Shown here one piece after another: positions 10,110 to 19,142 of a stretch of 29,049 nt of DNA (positions within the stretch are counted from its first letter, which is position 1; each line of letters begins with the position of its first letter). Below the pieces are notes generated by a model, which was not told the DNA's origin, made no database searches, and saw only the letters and a program-made list of their open reading frames with translations. The DNA is from Branchiostoma floridae. Lineage: Eukaryota; Chordata; Leptocardii; Amphioxiformes; Branchiostomatidae. The stretch is taken from positions 690,430 to 719,478 of the forward strand of contig NC_049985.1 of NCBI RefSeq assembly GCF_000003815.2, written 5' to 3'. A program made the position numbers and the translations under genes.

Positions 10110-10630
10110 TGCGGAGGAGGTGAGATTTTTATCGTACAGAAATTGGTACAGTTTGTAAAGTTATCTTTCTGGAATTCGGATGTATTAAAATATAACATTA
10201 CATTCTAAGGCGTAGTGTCATGTGAGTAAAATGAGCACGACATTTGACGAAAGATTTTGTGGAGGGTATACAGTCAAGTTTATTGTGCAACGATTGGAAC
10301 AGTTTACGTGCGGGTGGGAGGGGGGCGTGCGTCTATATATGCAGCTGCAGGAGGTCCTGCAGGACATTTTCGATCGTAAGAGTAACGTACAATTTGAAAA
10401 GATAGTGATCATGAATTCGGACACATTGAAACATATTTCCAAGGAACGGTATATAGTTTTTTTAGTAAAACCAGTGTGTGGGGATTGACGAGAATTTAGA
10501 TAGTTTAATGGTGCACTGTGCTTGAGCCGATGCGAGGCATTATGCAGGGCATTTTTGATTGTAAAAATATCGTACAAGTTGAAAAGATGGATCGGATTCT
10601 AATACATTAAAACATACATTTCCAAAGAAT
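10110..10630. repeat. Three diverged copies of a ~180-240-bp module
   Basis: Related segments near 10110-10200, 10345-10445 and 10525-10625 share cgtacaa-ttgaaaagat, gaattcggacacattgaaac (or ggattctaatacattaaaac) and acatatttcc blocks in the same order. The open frames over the middle copy on both strands (88 and 119 codons) match nothing I know and are not called as genes. Confidence 0.5.
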
Positions 10631-10996
10631 AGTAGAAAACAACGGATTGTAGCTAACTGTTAAACAATCAGCAAAGCAGTTGGCAAGATGTCACACCTGA
10701 ACTTTTGTAGATTTTTGCTTTTTGTTGGTACTAGTAAGATGTTATGTGATCAAGACAATATTTTCTTTCTGTTTCAGTGACGCCTTAGACTGTTCTCTGC
10801 TATATATACAAGTGACACAGTAATATACAGAAACTTACAGCTAGCAAAAGTCTGTACTCAATAAGATTTTACACAGTACACATTTATACTTCTTCTGCTG
10901 AAATCTACGCATTACATTTTGCATCCAACCAAAGAGGTTTGAAAGAGAGTCCTTGATCCAACCAAATTAGACCTTGAGACCTATTAACAGATCATT

Positions 10997-11310
10997 GATC
11001 ACTGTGCATTTTGCACATACCAGACTCAATCGTGCCACTGAGCACTGCATTTTGCACACACCAGACCAATTGTGCCACTGAGCACTGTGCATTTTGCACA
11101 CACCAGACCTATCGTGCCATTGAGCACTGTGCATTTTGCACACACCAGACCTATCGTGCCATTGAGCACTGTGCATTTTGCACACACCAGACCAATCGTG
11201 CCATTGAGCACTGTGCATTTTGCACACACCAGACCAATCGTGCCATTGAGCACTGTGCATTTTGCACACACCAGACTCAATCGTGCCACTGAGCACTGTG
11301 CATTGTGCAA
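10997..11310. repeat. 42-bp minisatellite, ~7.5 copies
   Basis: The unit contains tgagcactgtgcattttgca followed by cacaccagaccaatcgtgccat. Copies start at about 11001, 11043, 11083, 11125, 11167, 11209, 11251 and 11294, with one short by 2 bp. The inner units are almost identical and the outer ones more diverged. Because 42 is a multiple of 3 and the unit lacks stops in several frames, both strands show 14-residue repeat ORFs. Each unit carries the inverted repeat tgtgca-ttt-tgcaca. The array ends just upstream of the protease-like frame at 11346. Confidence 0.9.
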
Positions 11311-11345
11311 ATAAAGTCAAGCAAAGAACACATATATTGTGAACA

Positions 11346-11916
11346 ATGTGTGAATCTATTTTATCGGGAAAATACCACCAAGGTGACATCATTTTCAGTG
11401 GAGATAATAGAGGCAAACAATGCACTGCAAATGCTTTAATGGCAGTTGTTAACCACAGTACTTGCAGACAAGCAATTACCTGGACAAGTACAGACCTTGA
11501 TGGTGTACTTTTTCAAGGAGATGCACTATACACCTACATAAAACCATCACTAAGATCTGGTGTGGAGTTCCTCTCCGTTGATGATATTCCAGACTATTTG
11601 CAACTTTACAACAATACTGTACGTGTATCAATAAAAGAGTCTTACACTGGAGACATATTTGCCACAGAAGCAGTCTATCCTTATTACACCTTAAAGAAAG
11701 CCCTAGAAGCAGCATTTGCTGAATCCAACACTTGTCTTTTCATAACAGCACATGGAATAACTGGTTCAACAGTAGCATTGTTGCACGCTGATAACAAGTA
11801 TTTTGTTTATGACTCACATGCCAGAAGTCCCATAACAGCATTGCCAGATAGCCATGGCACTTCTACTTTAAGCATGCACAGTTCAAACAGCAATCTAGTT
11901 TCATTCTTGCAACAAC
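11346..11916 (+). CDS. C76/USP-like cysteine protease domain, N-terminal part (runs into gap)
   Basis: There are 190 residues from an ATG preceded two codons earlier by an in-frame TGA, so this start is supported. GKQCTANAL places a candidate nucleophile at Cys26, and VYDSHAR gives Asp156 and His158. From memory, the herpesvirus tegument deubiquitinases (peptidase family C76) use a Cys plus Asp-x-His triad with very similar spacing. Relatives of this domain (GD-LY, DIP, YYTL-KAL, DSH-R, then G-S-L and NLVSFL blocks in this order) also occur, as I recall, at the front of PIF1-helicase/Helitron-type transposon proteins in fish and invertebrates. I therefore infer a mobile-element protein fragment rather than a host gene. 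Only the first domain is present, since an N gap follows. Joining it to the zinc fingers beyond the gap is not justified. Confidence 0.6.
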
Positions 11917-12016
11917 NNNNNNNNNNNNNNNNNNNNNNNNNNNNNNNNNNNNNNNNNNNNNNNNNNNNNNNNNNNNNNNNNNNNNNNNNNNNNNNNNNNN
12001 NNNNNNNNNNNNNNNN
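11917..12016. other. Assembly gap, 100 N, between protease fragment and zinc fingers
   Basis: Exactly 100 N. It falls between two unrelated protein families, and the homogeneous finger array is a likely cause of misassembly. Frame continuity across it is chance (one in three). Confidence 0.95.
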
Positions 12017-13043
12017 CATGCGGACTCACACAGGGGAGAAACCCTATAGATGTGAGGAGTGCAGCAGGCAGTTCAGTGACCTGGGTAATATGAAGAAACA
12101 CATGCGGACTCACACAGGGGAGAAACCCTATAGATGTGTGGAGTGCAGCAGGCAGTTCAGTCGCTTGGGTCGTCTAAATGCACACATGCGGACTCACACA
12201 GGTGAGAAACCCTACAGGTGTGAGGAGTGCAGTAGGCAGTTCAGTCAGCTGGGTTATCTGAAAAGACACAAGAGGACTCACACAGGGGAGAAACCTTACA
12301 AGTGTGAGGAGTGCAGCAAGCAGTTCAGTGAGCTGGCAAGTCTGAAGAAACACATGCGGACTCACACAGGGGAGAAACCTTACAGGTGTGAGGAGTGCAT
12401 CAAGCAGTTCAATGACCTGGGTGATCTAAAGAAACACATGCGTACTCACACAGGGGAGAAACCTTATAGGTGTGAGGAGTGCAGCAGGGCATTCAGTTTT
12501 CTGTGTGCTTTGAAGAGACACATGCAGACTCACACAGGGGAGAAACCCTACTGTTGTGAAAAGTGTAGGAGAAAGTTCAGTCAGCCGGGTGATCTGCAAA
12601 AGCACATACGTACTCACACAGGGGAGAAACCCTACAAGTGTGAGGAGTGCAGCAGGCAGTTCAGTCAGCTGGGCAATCTGCAGAAACACATGCGGACTCA
12701 CACAGGGGAGAAACCCTACAGGTGTGAGGAGTGCAGCAGGCAGTTCAGTCAGCTGGGAAGTCTGAAATCCCACATGCGGACTCACACAGGGGAGAAACCT
12801 TACAGCTGTGAGGAATGCCGCAGGCAGTTTAGTCGTATGGGAAGTCTGAAGACCCACATGCGGACTCACACGGGGGAGAAGCCCTACAGGTGTGTTGAAT
12901 GCAGCAGGCAGTTCAGTGAGCTGGGTCATCTGATAAGTCACATGCGGACTCACACGGGTGAGAAACCGTACAAGTGTGAGGAGTGCAGCAGGCAGTTCAG
13001 TTTGCTGGGCAATTTGAAGAAACACATGAAGACTCACAATTGA
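12017..13043 (+). CDS. Poly-C2H2 zinc-finger protein, 12 fingers (5' end in gap)
   Basis: Twelve consecutive Krueppel-type C2H2 fingers of exactly 28 residues follow the end of a preceding one. The repeat is HTGEKPY-x-C-x2-C-x3-F-x5-L-x2-H-x3-H, and the frame ends TGA at 13041-13043 after H-M-K-T-H-N. All Cys and His ligands are present. Such arrays bind DNA in the nucleus. The backbone is almost invariant (CEECSRQFS, then L-G). Differences concentrate at helix positions -1, 3 and 6, the base-contacting residues; position 2 is nearly always Gly. No KRAB, SCAN or BTB domain is visible, but the N-terminus lies in or before the N gap. The finger style is like the large amphioxus ZNF family. The true exon start is unknown. 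Confidence 0.9.
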
Positions 13044-14090
13044 GTCACCCTACAGGTTTGAGGAATAAGTAGTAACCTTGGTTATTTAAAACCCAATTTG
13101 CAAAGTCAGACCAGGAAGCAACTCGACTAGCCCAACTTCTGAGCTCACTACTGGAAGAACACCTTAATTATAAGTAATGATGGGCATTTAAAGTGATAGG
13201 AGGGAGACTTGGATTGGATTGAGGAAGAAAAAAAGACACCTTTATAAACGAGATTTATTTCGGTGTTGTGAAGTAAGAAGGCCTCATGATGCAACATTGG
13301 CTGTTAAAGTCATTTGCAAAGTCTTCTTGCATGTTCCACAGATAATTTTTGTTTTGGAAACATTAGACTGCAGGAGGAACACCTAGTTTGCAACATTTTG
13401 TGGGATGGCATGAACAGTTTCCTCTGATGAAGAAGATAATGATTGTGAGTTGTATTGTGGAGTACTAGCTAACATGAGGTTGCTCAAACTTACTATGAGG
13501 TCAGACTTATCTAGACCAATGTTTTAGAGTTGATATTATGCTTTTATGATATTATTTAGTATACTGTTTACTTCTTGTTGAAAGTCTTTCACAGAACAAT
13601 TTGAGTCTGTATGCAGAATGACAAGCATGTTCTAACAGTAACAATTTCTCTGTTCAAGATAATGTAGTCTTAGTAATAGTTAATCCCAGTTTTGCATGTT
13701 CAAAGTTCTTTTATTGTAGATTACTGATTAGTTATTAACTTGTCTTTATGATATTATATACAGGTGTCTAATATTAGCAAATTGTTCATTTTCTGTTGTT
13801 AGATGTTTTGGAATTGTATTTAGCATAACTAGTATAACTTTGTTTTCTTGTTTGGGAATTGTGGCTGGTAGAATGATAGAATTAGTACAGGTAAATAGAT
13901 GTAAGTAGATAGACAAAGGCAAGTGTTGTTATACTGCCTGTATACATTTTGTTGTAATACATGTAGAACCAAGTCTTGTTATAGATCAGAATACTTATAC
14001 ATATATTATGCATATACGTGGTAGGTATTTGGTTATGTTAGCATTCTTATTTCTTATAATAAATAAAATCTTACTATTCTTAGAAATGCA
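13044..14090 (+). other. Probable 3'UTR of the zinc-finger gene with poly(A) signals
   Basis: AT-rich sequence follows the ZNF stop, with no other reading frame of note. Overlapping AATAAA hexamers lie at 14058-14063 and 14062-14067 (ataataaataaaatc), a plausible polyadenylation site about 1.0 kb after the stop. This is inferred from position; transcript data would settle it. Confidence 0.45.
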
Positions 14091-16230
14091 ATTGTCAACT
14101 CTCCGTTAAACCTTAGAGTGTTTCTTCATATCTGAGAGATATTGCTGTTCGCAGATACTATTGACTCATTACCTAGTCCCTACATTCCAGAAAGGCCACT
14201 AGGTGGCTGAAATCTACACAATTTACTCTACCAATTAAAAATTACAACCATAGCATGTCCAGAAAATGAGATGAAAACCAGATGTTCTGCTGCAGTATCA
14301 TAACAAGCAGCTAGGGGGCCTAAAATTGTCATCATTTTGAGGTGTTGCAGAGACATACCAAATATCAAGATTATTAGTTCACCCTCAAGTTATTGTGTTA
14401 ACACACAGACACACACACACAGACAGATGCACAATCATGTTGTTAATGTAACCTTTGTATTTATTCCAAATTCTCCCTCCTTACAAGTCTTCCAAGCACT
14501 GCCTTCCACCTAAATATTTCTACCTCTGCTACCTATTGAGTCTTGAGACATAAAACTCTCCTGATCAGTGGCCCGGGCACAACCTTAAGCAGGTTTCACT
14601 GAAGCTGTGGCACTTGGCAGTGCCAGTGGGCAAACGATTGGACAGCACAAGAAATTTCATTGATAAACAACAAATATTTTTATACTTTGTATGTTTTGCC
14701 GTCCTACCTGTACATTTTGTCTGATGTTCACATTATAAAGTCAAAGGTAATACAAATCCACGAAAGGATGCAGCTGCACCACCAACATACATACCACAAC
14801 TTCAGTGAGATACCTGTTTGAGGTTTCCTCTACTTTAGTGAAACTTTCACTATGTCCTTGTGGAGACAACACATTTCTCCTCACAAGTAGTACATGTATT
14901 GATAAACTGCAACTGATAAATCTACATTCTTGGACATTTGCAACATAAGAGGAATCACATCTTTGGTGAGAAGAAAATCCTAGAATTTAGCATTTTCCTA
15001 TTTTGTGCACTTTTCTTAATCTTGATGTGTTTACTCCAACTAAAGATCTACAATACCATGCATAATACCATGCATAATACAATAAATTGTCTTTAAAAAG
15101 TGTGCATACTACATAAACATATATGCTACAGTACATATAAATATAACGTGTGCAACAATTCTTACAGTAATTATTTAAAGGTGAATCAGTCACAATAACA
15201 GATAAATGATACGTTTCATATAACATGTTCATTCACATAATCTAAAAATCATATGACCTTGCGAGAAATAATTGCTAGACAACAATGATGAAAAACTTAA
15301 GCACTACATTAACTAATTTGATACAATAGTAAAACAATGGATTGACTTGTGAAATATACAAAACTGATCAAATGTATACAGACCCGTGATATGCCAAATA
15401 TGTACAGTTCTAAAATTCTGACATGTTAAAACATGGAAGTAATAAAATACTGAGCAAAACCATTCCTAGTCTTAAGCCGAGTTTTGGACTAGAATTCCTA
15501 TTTGGTTTCCCTTCCATCAGTTGCTCTCACTTCAGCTGTCTACAGCACTCTGTATCTGTATCTATAAGCCGGTATAACCACCCTTCCGTGTAACACACCA
15601 GCTTTGCAGGGACACGGAGTGGCAGCAGCTGGTTACATTACACTAAAATACCTTTCCTAGTCCCATCCTCCTTCATTGCAATACAAACATTGCTTTACAA
15701 TTTCCCTGCCATGCAGGATAATAACCATCATCAGAATCCTCATCAAACTACAGCACCTTGTAGTAAGTACAACATCACTAGTCTGCTTCATGAAGGCACA
15801 GGCTACAGGAAAATTCTTGCCATCAGACACATTTCCTTTTTTACTTACATTCAATACTAAAAACTGCTTTTCTTAAAATCATTTGTCCGCAAATTTATAA
15901 TTCTAAAACAGCTGCATTTCTTATCATAACTTTATATTATTAACGAGTTCATTGCATTGTGGCATTGCTCTAAAATTTCCAACAAGGCATGTGCTCTATG
16001 GAAGAATTATTAAGTAATGCAACACATAATCAGGTCAATTTTCCTCATCTTCTTACCTGCAGTGGCTATCTGTACAGTGTTTAGATAAAAGGTATGCATA
16101 TCTTAAAGTGGTCTGAAGTGAGGTCTGGCTTTCTTGAAAATTCATAATTTGTTTGTTACTGCATTTGTCATGTCTCTTTTCACAGCAACTGCTTCTCTCC
16201 AAGCAGATCCTACAGTAGCATAAGATAGTA
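14091..16230. other. Intergenic, repeats only
   Basis: I see no gene here. A (CA)n-like microsatellite (acacacagacacacacacac) at ~14400-14425 ends a 14200-14440 stretch that looks like a dispersed repeat. A small hairpin, tggcact-tggc-agtgcca, lies near 14609-14626. A dispersed repeat at ~15549-15640 is listed separately. The rest is AT-rich and unremarkable. Confidence 0.5.
15549..15640. repeat. Dispersed repeat, copy 1 (pairs with 21225-21292)
   Basis: The sequence tctgtatctgtatctat followed by agccggtataaccaccc and gtaacacaccagc recurs at 21225-21292 in the same orientation, more than 5 kb away. This copy extends further (ggcagcagctggttac). I associate it with an abundant amphioxus repeat; that is recollection, not a search. 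Confidence 0.65.
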
Positions 16231-16238
16231 TCAGAAAC

Positions 16239-16424
16239 TGCCAGAGGAATGAAGCTGGCCTATGACTAGGAGTGTGTTTGGCTACCGGAGATCTGCCATC
16301 ACTCAAACAGGGAGGAGCATTTCTATTCAGCAATAGTGTTGCTGCCCCTCCCTGTGGCCATATTAACAGCTACACGAATATCCGGTAGCCAAACACACTC
16401 CTAGGCCGGCTTCACTCCTCTGGC
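16239..16424. mobile_element. Foldback element with ~45-50-bp inverted arms
   Basis: The left arm (about 16239-16289) contains ctaggagtgtgtttggctac and ccgga. The right arm (about 16380-16424) contains the exact inverse of that block, followed by inverse matches to the gccagaggaatgaagc part. An inner inverted pair, cagggaggagca and tgcccctccctg, extends the symmetry, so almost the whole element can fold. No clear target duplication is visible. It abuts the 3' end of the MS4A-like gene. Confidence 0.7.
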
Positions 16425-16434
16425 CTCCTCCTCC

Positions 16435-16440
16435 TTTATT
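16435..16440 (-). terminator. Candidate poly(A) signal of the MS4A-like gene
   Basis: TTTATT on the plus strand reads AATAAA on the minus strand, 50 bp past the TGA at 16490-16492. Cleavage 10-30 bp downstream would fall at the edge of the foldback element. Confidence 0.45.
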
Positions 16441-16489
16441 GCCACATTTACCCAAAGACCTTGCAATAGTCTGTGATCAGGAAACCCTA

Positions 16490-18839
16490 TCATACCCTTC
16501 CTGAGAATTCTGGGTTGATCGGTGGTTGCCTCAAATCCCCCTCAGTAGCCTCATAAGGCGGTGGGGGCGCCGGCTTTCCTCGCCGTCTACCTGTTGTCCC
16601 CTGACCTGACCTCTGACCCTGAGATGCTGACCCCTGACCTTGTGGATAGCTTGCCCCCTGACCTCCACCGGGTGATAACCTTTGCCCCGTGTAGATGACC
16701 TGCTGAGGAGAGGTGCCCTGGGAGGCCACGACCTGTGCGTGTGGACTGGGGTGCAGCGACTGGTCTCCCGCGGAGACAGGTACGTACACGTACTGCACAC
16801 CTGGTGGGGGGGAGGACACGGGCACACCTGGGGAAGGTATTACAGATTATTACAACAGTCATCTGCACAGGAGTTAGAGTAACGAAGTGAAGAATGCTTG
16901 AACTCTACCTTGCACATATTATGATAGTGCTCAAATCATCACAGACCATCTCTGATGATCACATACTCTGATGTCAAACCTACCTTTGTGACAATAAGTG
17001 CCTTCAGACCCCCCCCCCCCTACACACACACACATGGACACTGTGATGCAATCACACATACACATGCACGCGCACACACAATCACATACACATGCACACA
17101 CACACATACACACACTTATATATAGGCACACACACACACACGCACACACAATCACACACACGCACATACACACACAGGTAATACCAGTGCTAACCTGGTG
17201 AAGCCTGCACGATGACCACAGGTTGCTGAGTCGGAGTTGCAAACTGCTGCTGGGGGTACGGTGGGGGCGAGGTGGAGTGGTCCTGGAGAGAAATACAACA
17301 ATAAGGGAGATTATAGCCATGATTTGTAGTTACTGTACTAATGTTTAAAGTGTAAGGTGTGGAGTGATGTGCACATCCCAGAATCACACAGACAAACAAG
17401 AGTGCCTGTTTAGATGTCAATGTGTAAAGGTAATCACAGCAAAGTCTCTACAGCTGACTTACCCCTGAACTACGGCACTACTTTGGTGTAAGTACTTTGG
17501 TATAATCTAGCATTTCTGAAGCCTCACCTGTGGTGACCATATCCCCACACAGCCCAGTATCACACACACAAACGACAGCACAGTTTCCACTACGGACAGC
17601 ACCAGGGACATGGTGTGTACAGTAACAGTAACTACAGAACTTTGCTACTGTAACAGAAATTTGCTACTGTAACAGAAATTTGCTACTGCAATCTGACACA
17701 AGAAGTCTCACCTGTGGCGACCATAACACATCCCAGTATCACACAGATGCAGGACAGCACAGTTTCTACTACAGACTGCTCGAGAGACATGGCATGCGTC
17801 ATTCACTACCTATAACTAAATACGGTTTACTGTAATACATTCTTGTGTAAATGCTTTGAATCTAGCAATTCGAAAGCCTCACCTGTGGTGACCATATCCC
17901 CACACATCCCAGTATCACACACACAAACGACAGCACAGTCTCCACTACAGACAGCACCAGGGACACGCCGTGCAGCACCTTGACGGCCAGACAGCTGCTG
18001 ACGGGGCACGTGTCGCGCCCGTTCAGGCCGATAGATGACATGACCCATGAGGCGATGGTCAGGAGGACCGACAGGGTCCCCAGGGTGGTCAGGGCGATCA
18101 TCTGGAAGGCAAGGATAAAGACAATACGTTGATGAAGGTTTGTTTTGTCAAGATTTCCATTGGGATGATTTGGATTAGAGGTCAAATCGGTTACTTTGTG
18201 CACGACCTCTGAACTCTAACCCAGTAGGAAGGCCAGCCACTCCGACCAGACTCAGACAAGGCAGCATGTGAATTCAGCACTATTCTTCCTGGAGTCTGCT
18301 TAAATCAAAAGCAATTAATTGATAGGAATATAAAGAACAAAAGTTATACAATTGGTACACAGAAAACTTAACATATTTTATTCAAATGGTTAGACATCAA
18401 GGTAACAAGAATGCACCAGATGCTGTTGCACAGCAGGAAAGACAGGCTACAAAGGAGCGTGCTGCCCCCAATGAAGCATGTGTTACTCACGATGCACCTG
18501 TTCCCCTTCTCATAGTGGATGGAGGCTGCCAGGATACCCGTGATGAGGACCTGTATAAGATACACAGAAGTTAAGTAGTGAATAAGGCAGTCTGTCTTTC
18601 ACACATCTGTTTGACAAATCTGTCATCGACAGATGAAAAGAACACATTTCAATTGGCAATCTCTGTACATGGACAGCAGCCTGACTCACAAACACTCCGC
18701 TCCAGATGGGCCCGGAGGCCTGGTGCAGGTAGGCGTCGCTGAAGCTCAGGTCGGAGGCCAGACCAAAGATCACGCTGAGCGCCCCAAACACGATCAGCGA
18801 CAGCCCGATGGAACGCACGGACCTGGGGTTGATCGCCAT
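16490..18839 (-). CDS. MS4A/CD20-like four-transmembrane protein, five coding exons
   Basis: Exons on the minus strand are 18839-18690, 18550-18491, 18101-17883, 17282-17195 and 16827-16490, all with GT-AG introns and consistent phases (0, 0, 0, 1). They give 284 residues. Hydrophobic segments lie near residues 11-29, 45-63, 72-92 and 115-139. FGALSVIFG and SGPIWSGVF followed by GILAAS match the style of MS4A/CD20 TM1-TM2, with a Cys pair (102 and 107) in the TM3-TM4 loop. The cytoplasmic tail of ~140 residues is rich in Pro, Gln and Gly and has PPPY at 149-152 and 261-264, candidate WW-domain ligands, for example of NEDD4-type ligases. A membrane adaptor or trafficking role is inference. The exon-1 acceptor at 18853 implies an upstream non-coding exon, probably ending at 22679. 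The family could also be another small tetraspan group. Confidence 0.75.
16990..17180. repeat. Interrupted (CA)n microsatellite in intron 4 of the MS4A-like gene
   Basis: About 190 bp of CA repeats is broken by atgg, tatata and gcgc steps, preceded by a C10 run at ~17011-17020. On the gene's strand it is a GT-rich tract starting a few bases after the donor of the fourth coding exon. Confidence 0.9.
17371..17396 (-). pseudogene. Remnant of duplicated MS4A-like exon 3 (copy 4)
   Basis: About 26 bp on the minus strand encode LLFVCVILGC, matching the core of the true exon's SFVCVILGC. It lies in intron 3, about 160 bp below the copy at 17528. No splice site is kept. Confidence 0.5.
17528..17611 (-). 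pseudogene. Duplicate of donor half of MS4A-like exon 3, frame and donor intact
   Basis: 28 codons on the minus strand (MSLVLSVVETVL...GIWSPQ) match the last 28 codons of the true exon 3 at all but the first residue. They end in the same CAG|GTGAGG donor, and the flanking intron (tctagca-ttc-aagcctcacc on plus) is copied too. The phase would join correctly to exon 4. It starts with ATG instead of the upstream part of the exon, and no strong acceptor is visible before it. It could be an inert duplicate, a cryptic exon, or a start exon for a one-TM product; expression is unknown. Confidence 0.65.
17712..17790 (-). pseudogene. Decayed duplicate of donor half of MS4A-like exon 3
   Basis: This minus-strand copy keeps SVVETVLS and CVILGCV and a CACAG|GTGAGA donor. 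It has a 5-nt deletion relative to the true exon (gaccataacaca versus gaccatatccccacaca on plus), so it ends in the wrong phase for exon 4. Other changes include LEQ for LVL. It is probably non-functional. Confidence 0.65.
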
Positions 18840-18847
18840 CTTGCCAT
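18794..18847 (-). promoter_or_regulatory. Overlapping upstream ORF at the MS4A-like start
   Basis: Within the first coding exon an ATG at 18845-18847 (GCGATGG) lies 8 nt before the main ATG (18837-18839, AAGATGG), in a different frame. It runs 17 codons to a TGA at 18794-18796, ending inside the main coding region. Both contexts are good by Kozak rules (purine at -3, G at +4). If the transcript includes it, it would reduce main-frame initiation. Confidence 0.5.
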
Positions 18848-18900
18848 CGCACCTGAAGAAAATGTGTCATATTCAGTCACCAGTGAAATCTCTGCACCAT

Positions 18901-19142
18901 TTAACCCTTAAACTGCCAGAGTTTCAGCCCTATAAAATGCTATCAGTGCCAGGGTTGGCCGCTGACCTCCAAAAGAACCCCCCGAACAAGGCTGAAGTCC
19001 CTAATTTCCGGGTGTTTGTGCGCTACACGCGCGCAAAGCTGCTACTTCGGGGGAATACACTATCCTGGATATATCCGGGCACGGCACACAGGACATGTAT
19101 ATGTGTGCCGGATATATCCAGGTTTGGCAGTTTAAAGGTTAA
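18901..19142. mobile_element. piggyBac-like MITE, 234 bp between TTAA sites
   Basis: TTAA at 18901-18904 and 19139-19142 flanks ends CCCTTAAACTGCC and GGCAGTTTAAAGG (inverted, one mismatch). TTAA targets with CCC-starting TIRs are the piggyBac hallmark. A second, internal inverted pair (cctggatatatccggg and ccggatatatccagg, about 19062-19121) makes the inner part fold. There is no ORF of note. It sits about 50 bp upstream of the first coding exon of the MS4A-like gene, inside its probable first intron. Confidence 0.8.

Noticed and set aside
10997-11310. Possible CRISPR-like array
   Set aside because: There are no unique spacers between repeats; it is a plain head-to-tail minisatellite in eukaryotic DNA.
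11011-11425. Repeat ORFs on both strands over the 42-bp minisatellite
   Set aside because: The unit length is a multiple of three and lacks stops, so frames stay open by arithmetic. No start context or domain supports coding.
12426-13037. 203-codon antisense frame over the zinc fingers
   Set aside because: It is a shadow of the 84-bp repeat. The periodic product (PHVFLQ...ALLT) only mirrors the fingers.
16931-17320. Cys/Val-rich 129-codon minus-strand frame
   Set aside because: It is produced by the (GT)n microsatellite. The real coding exon here is 17195-17282 in another frame.
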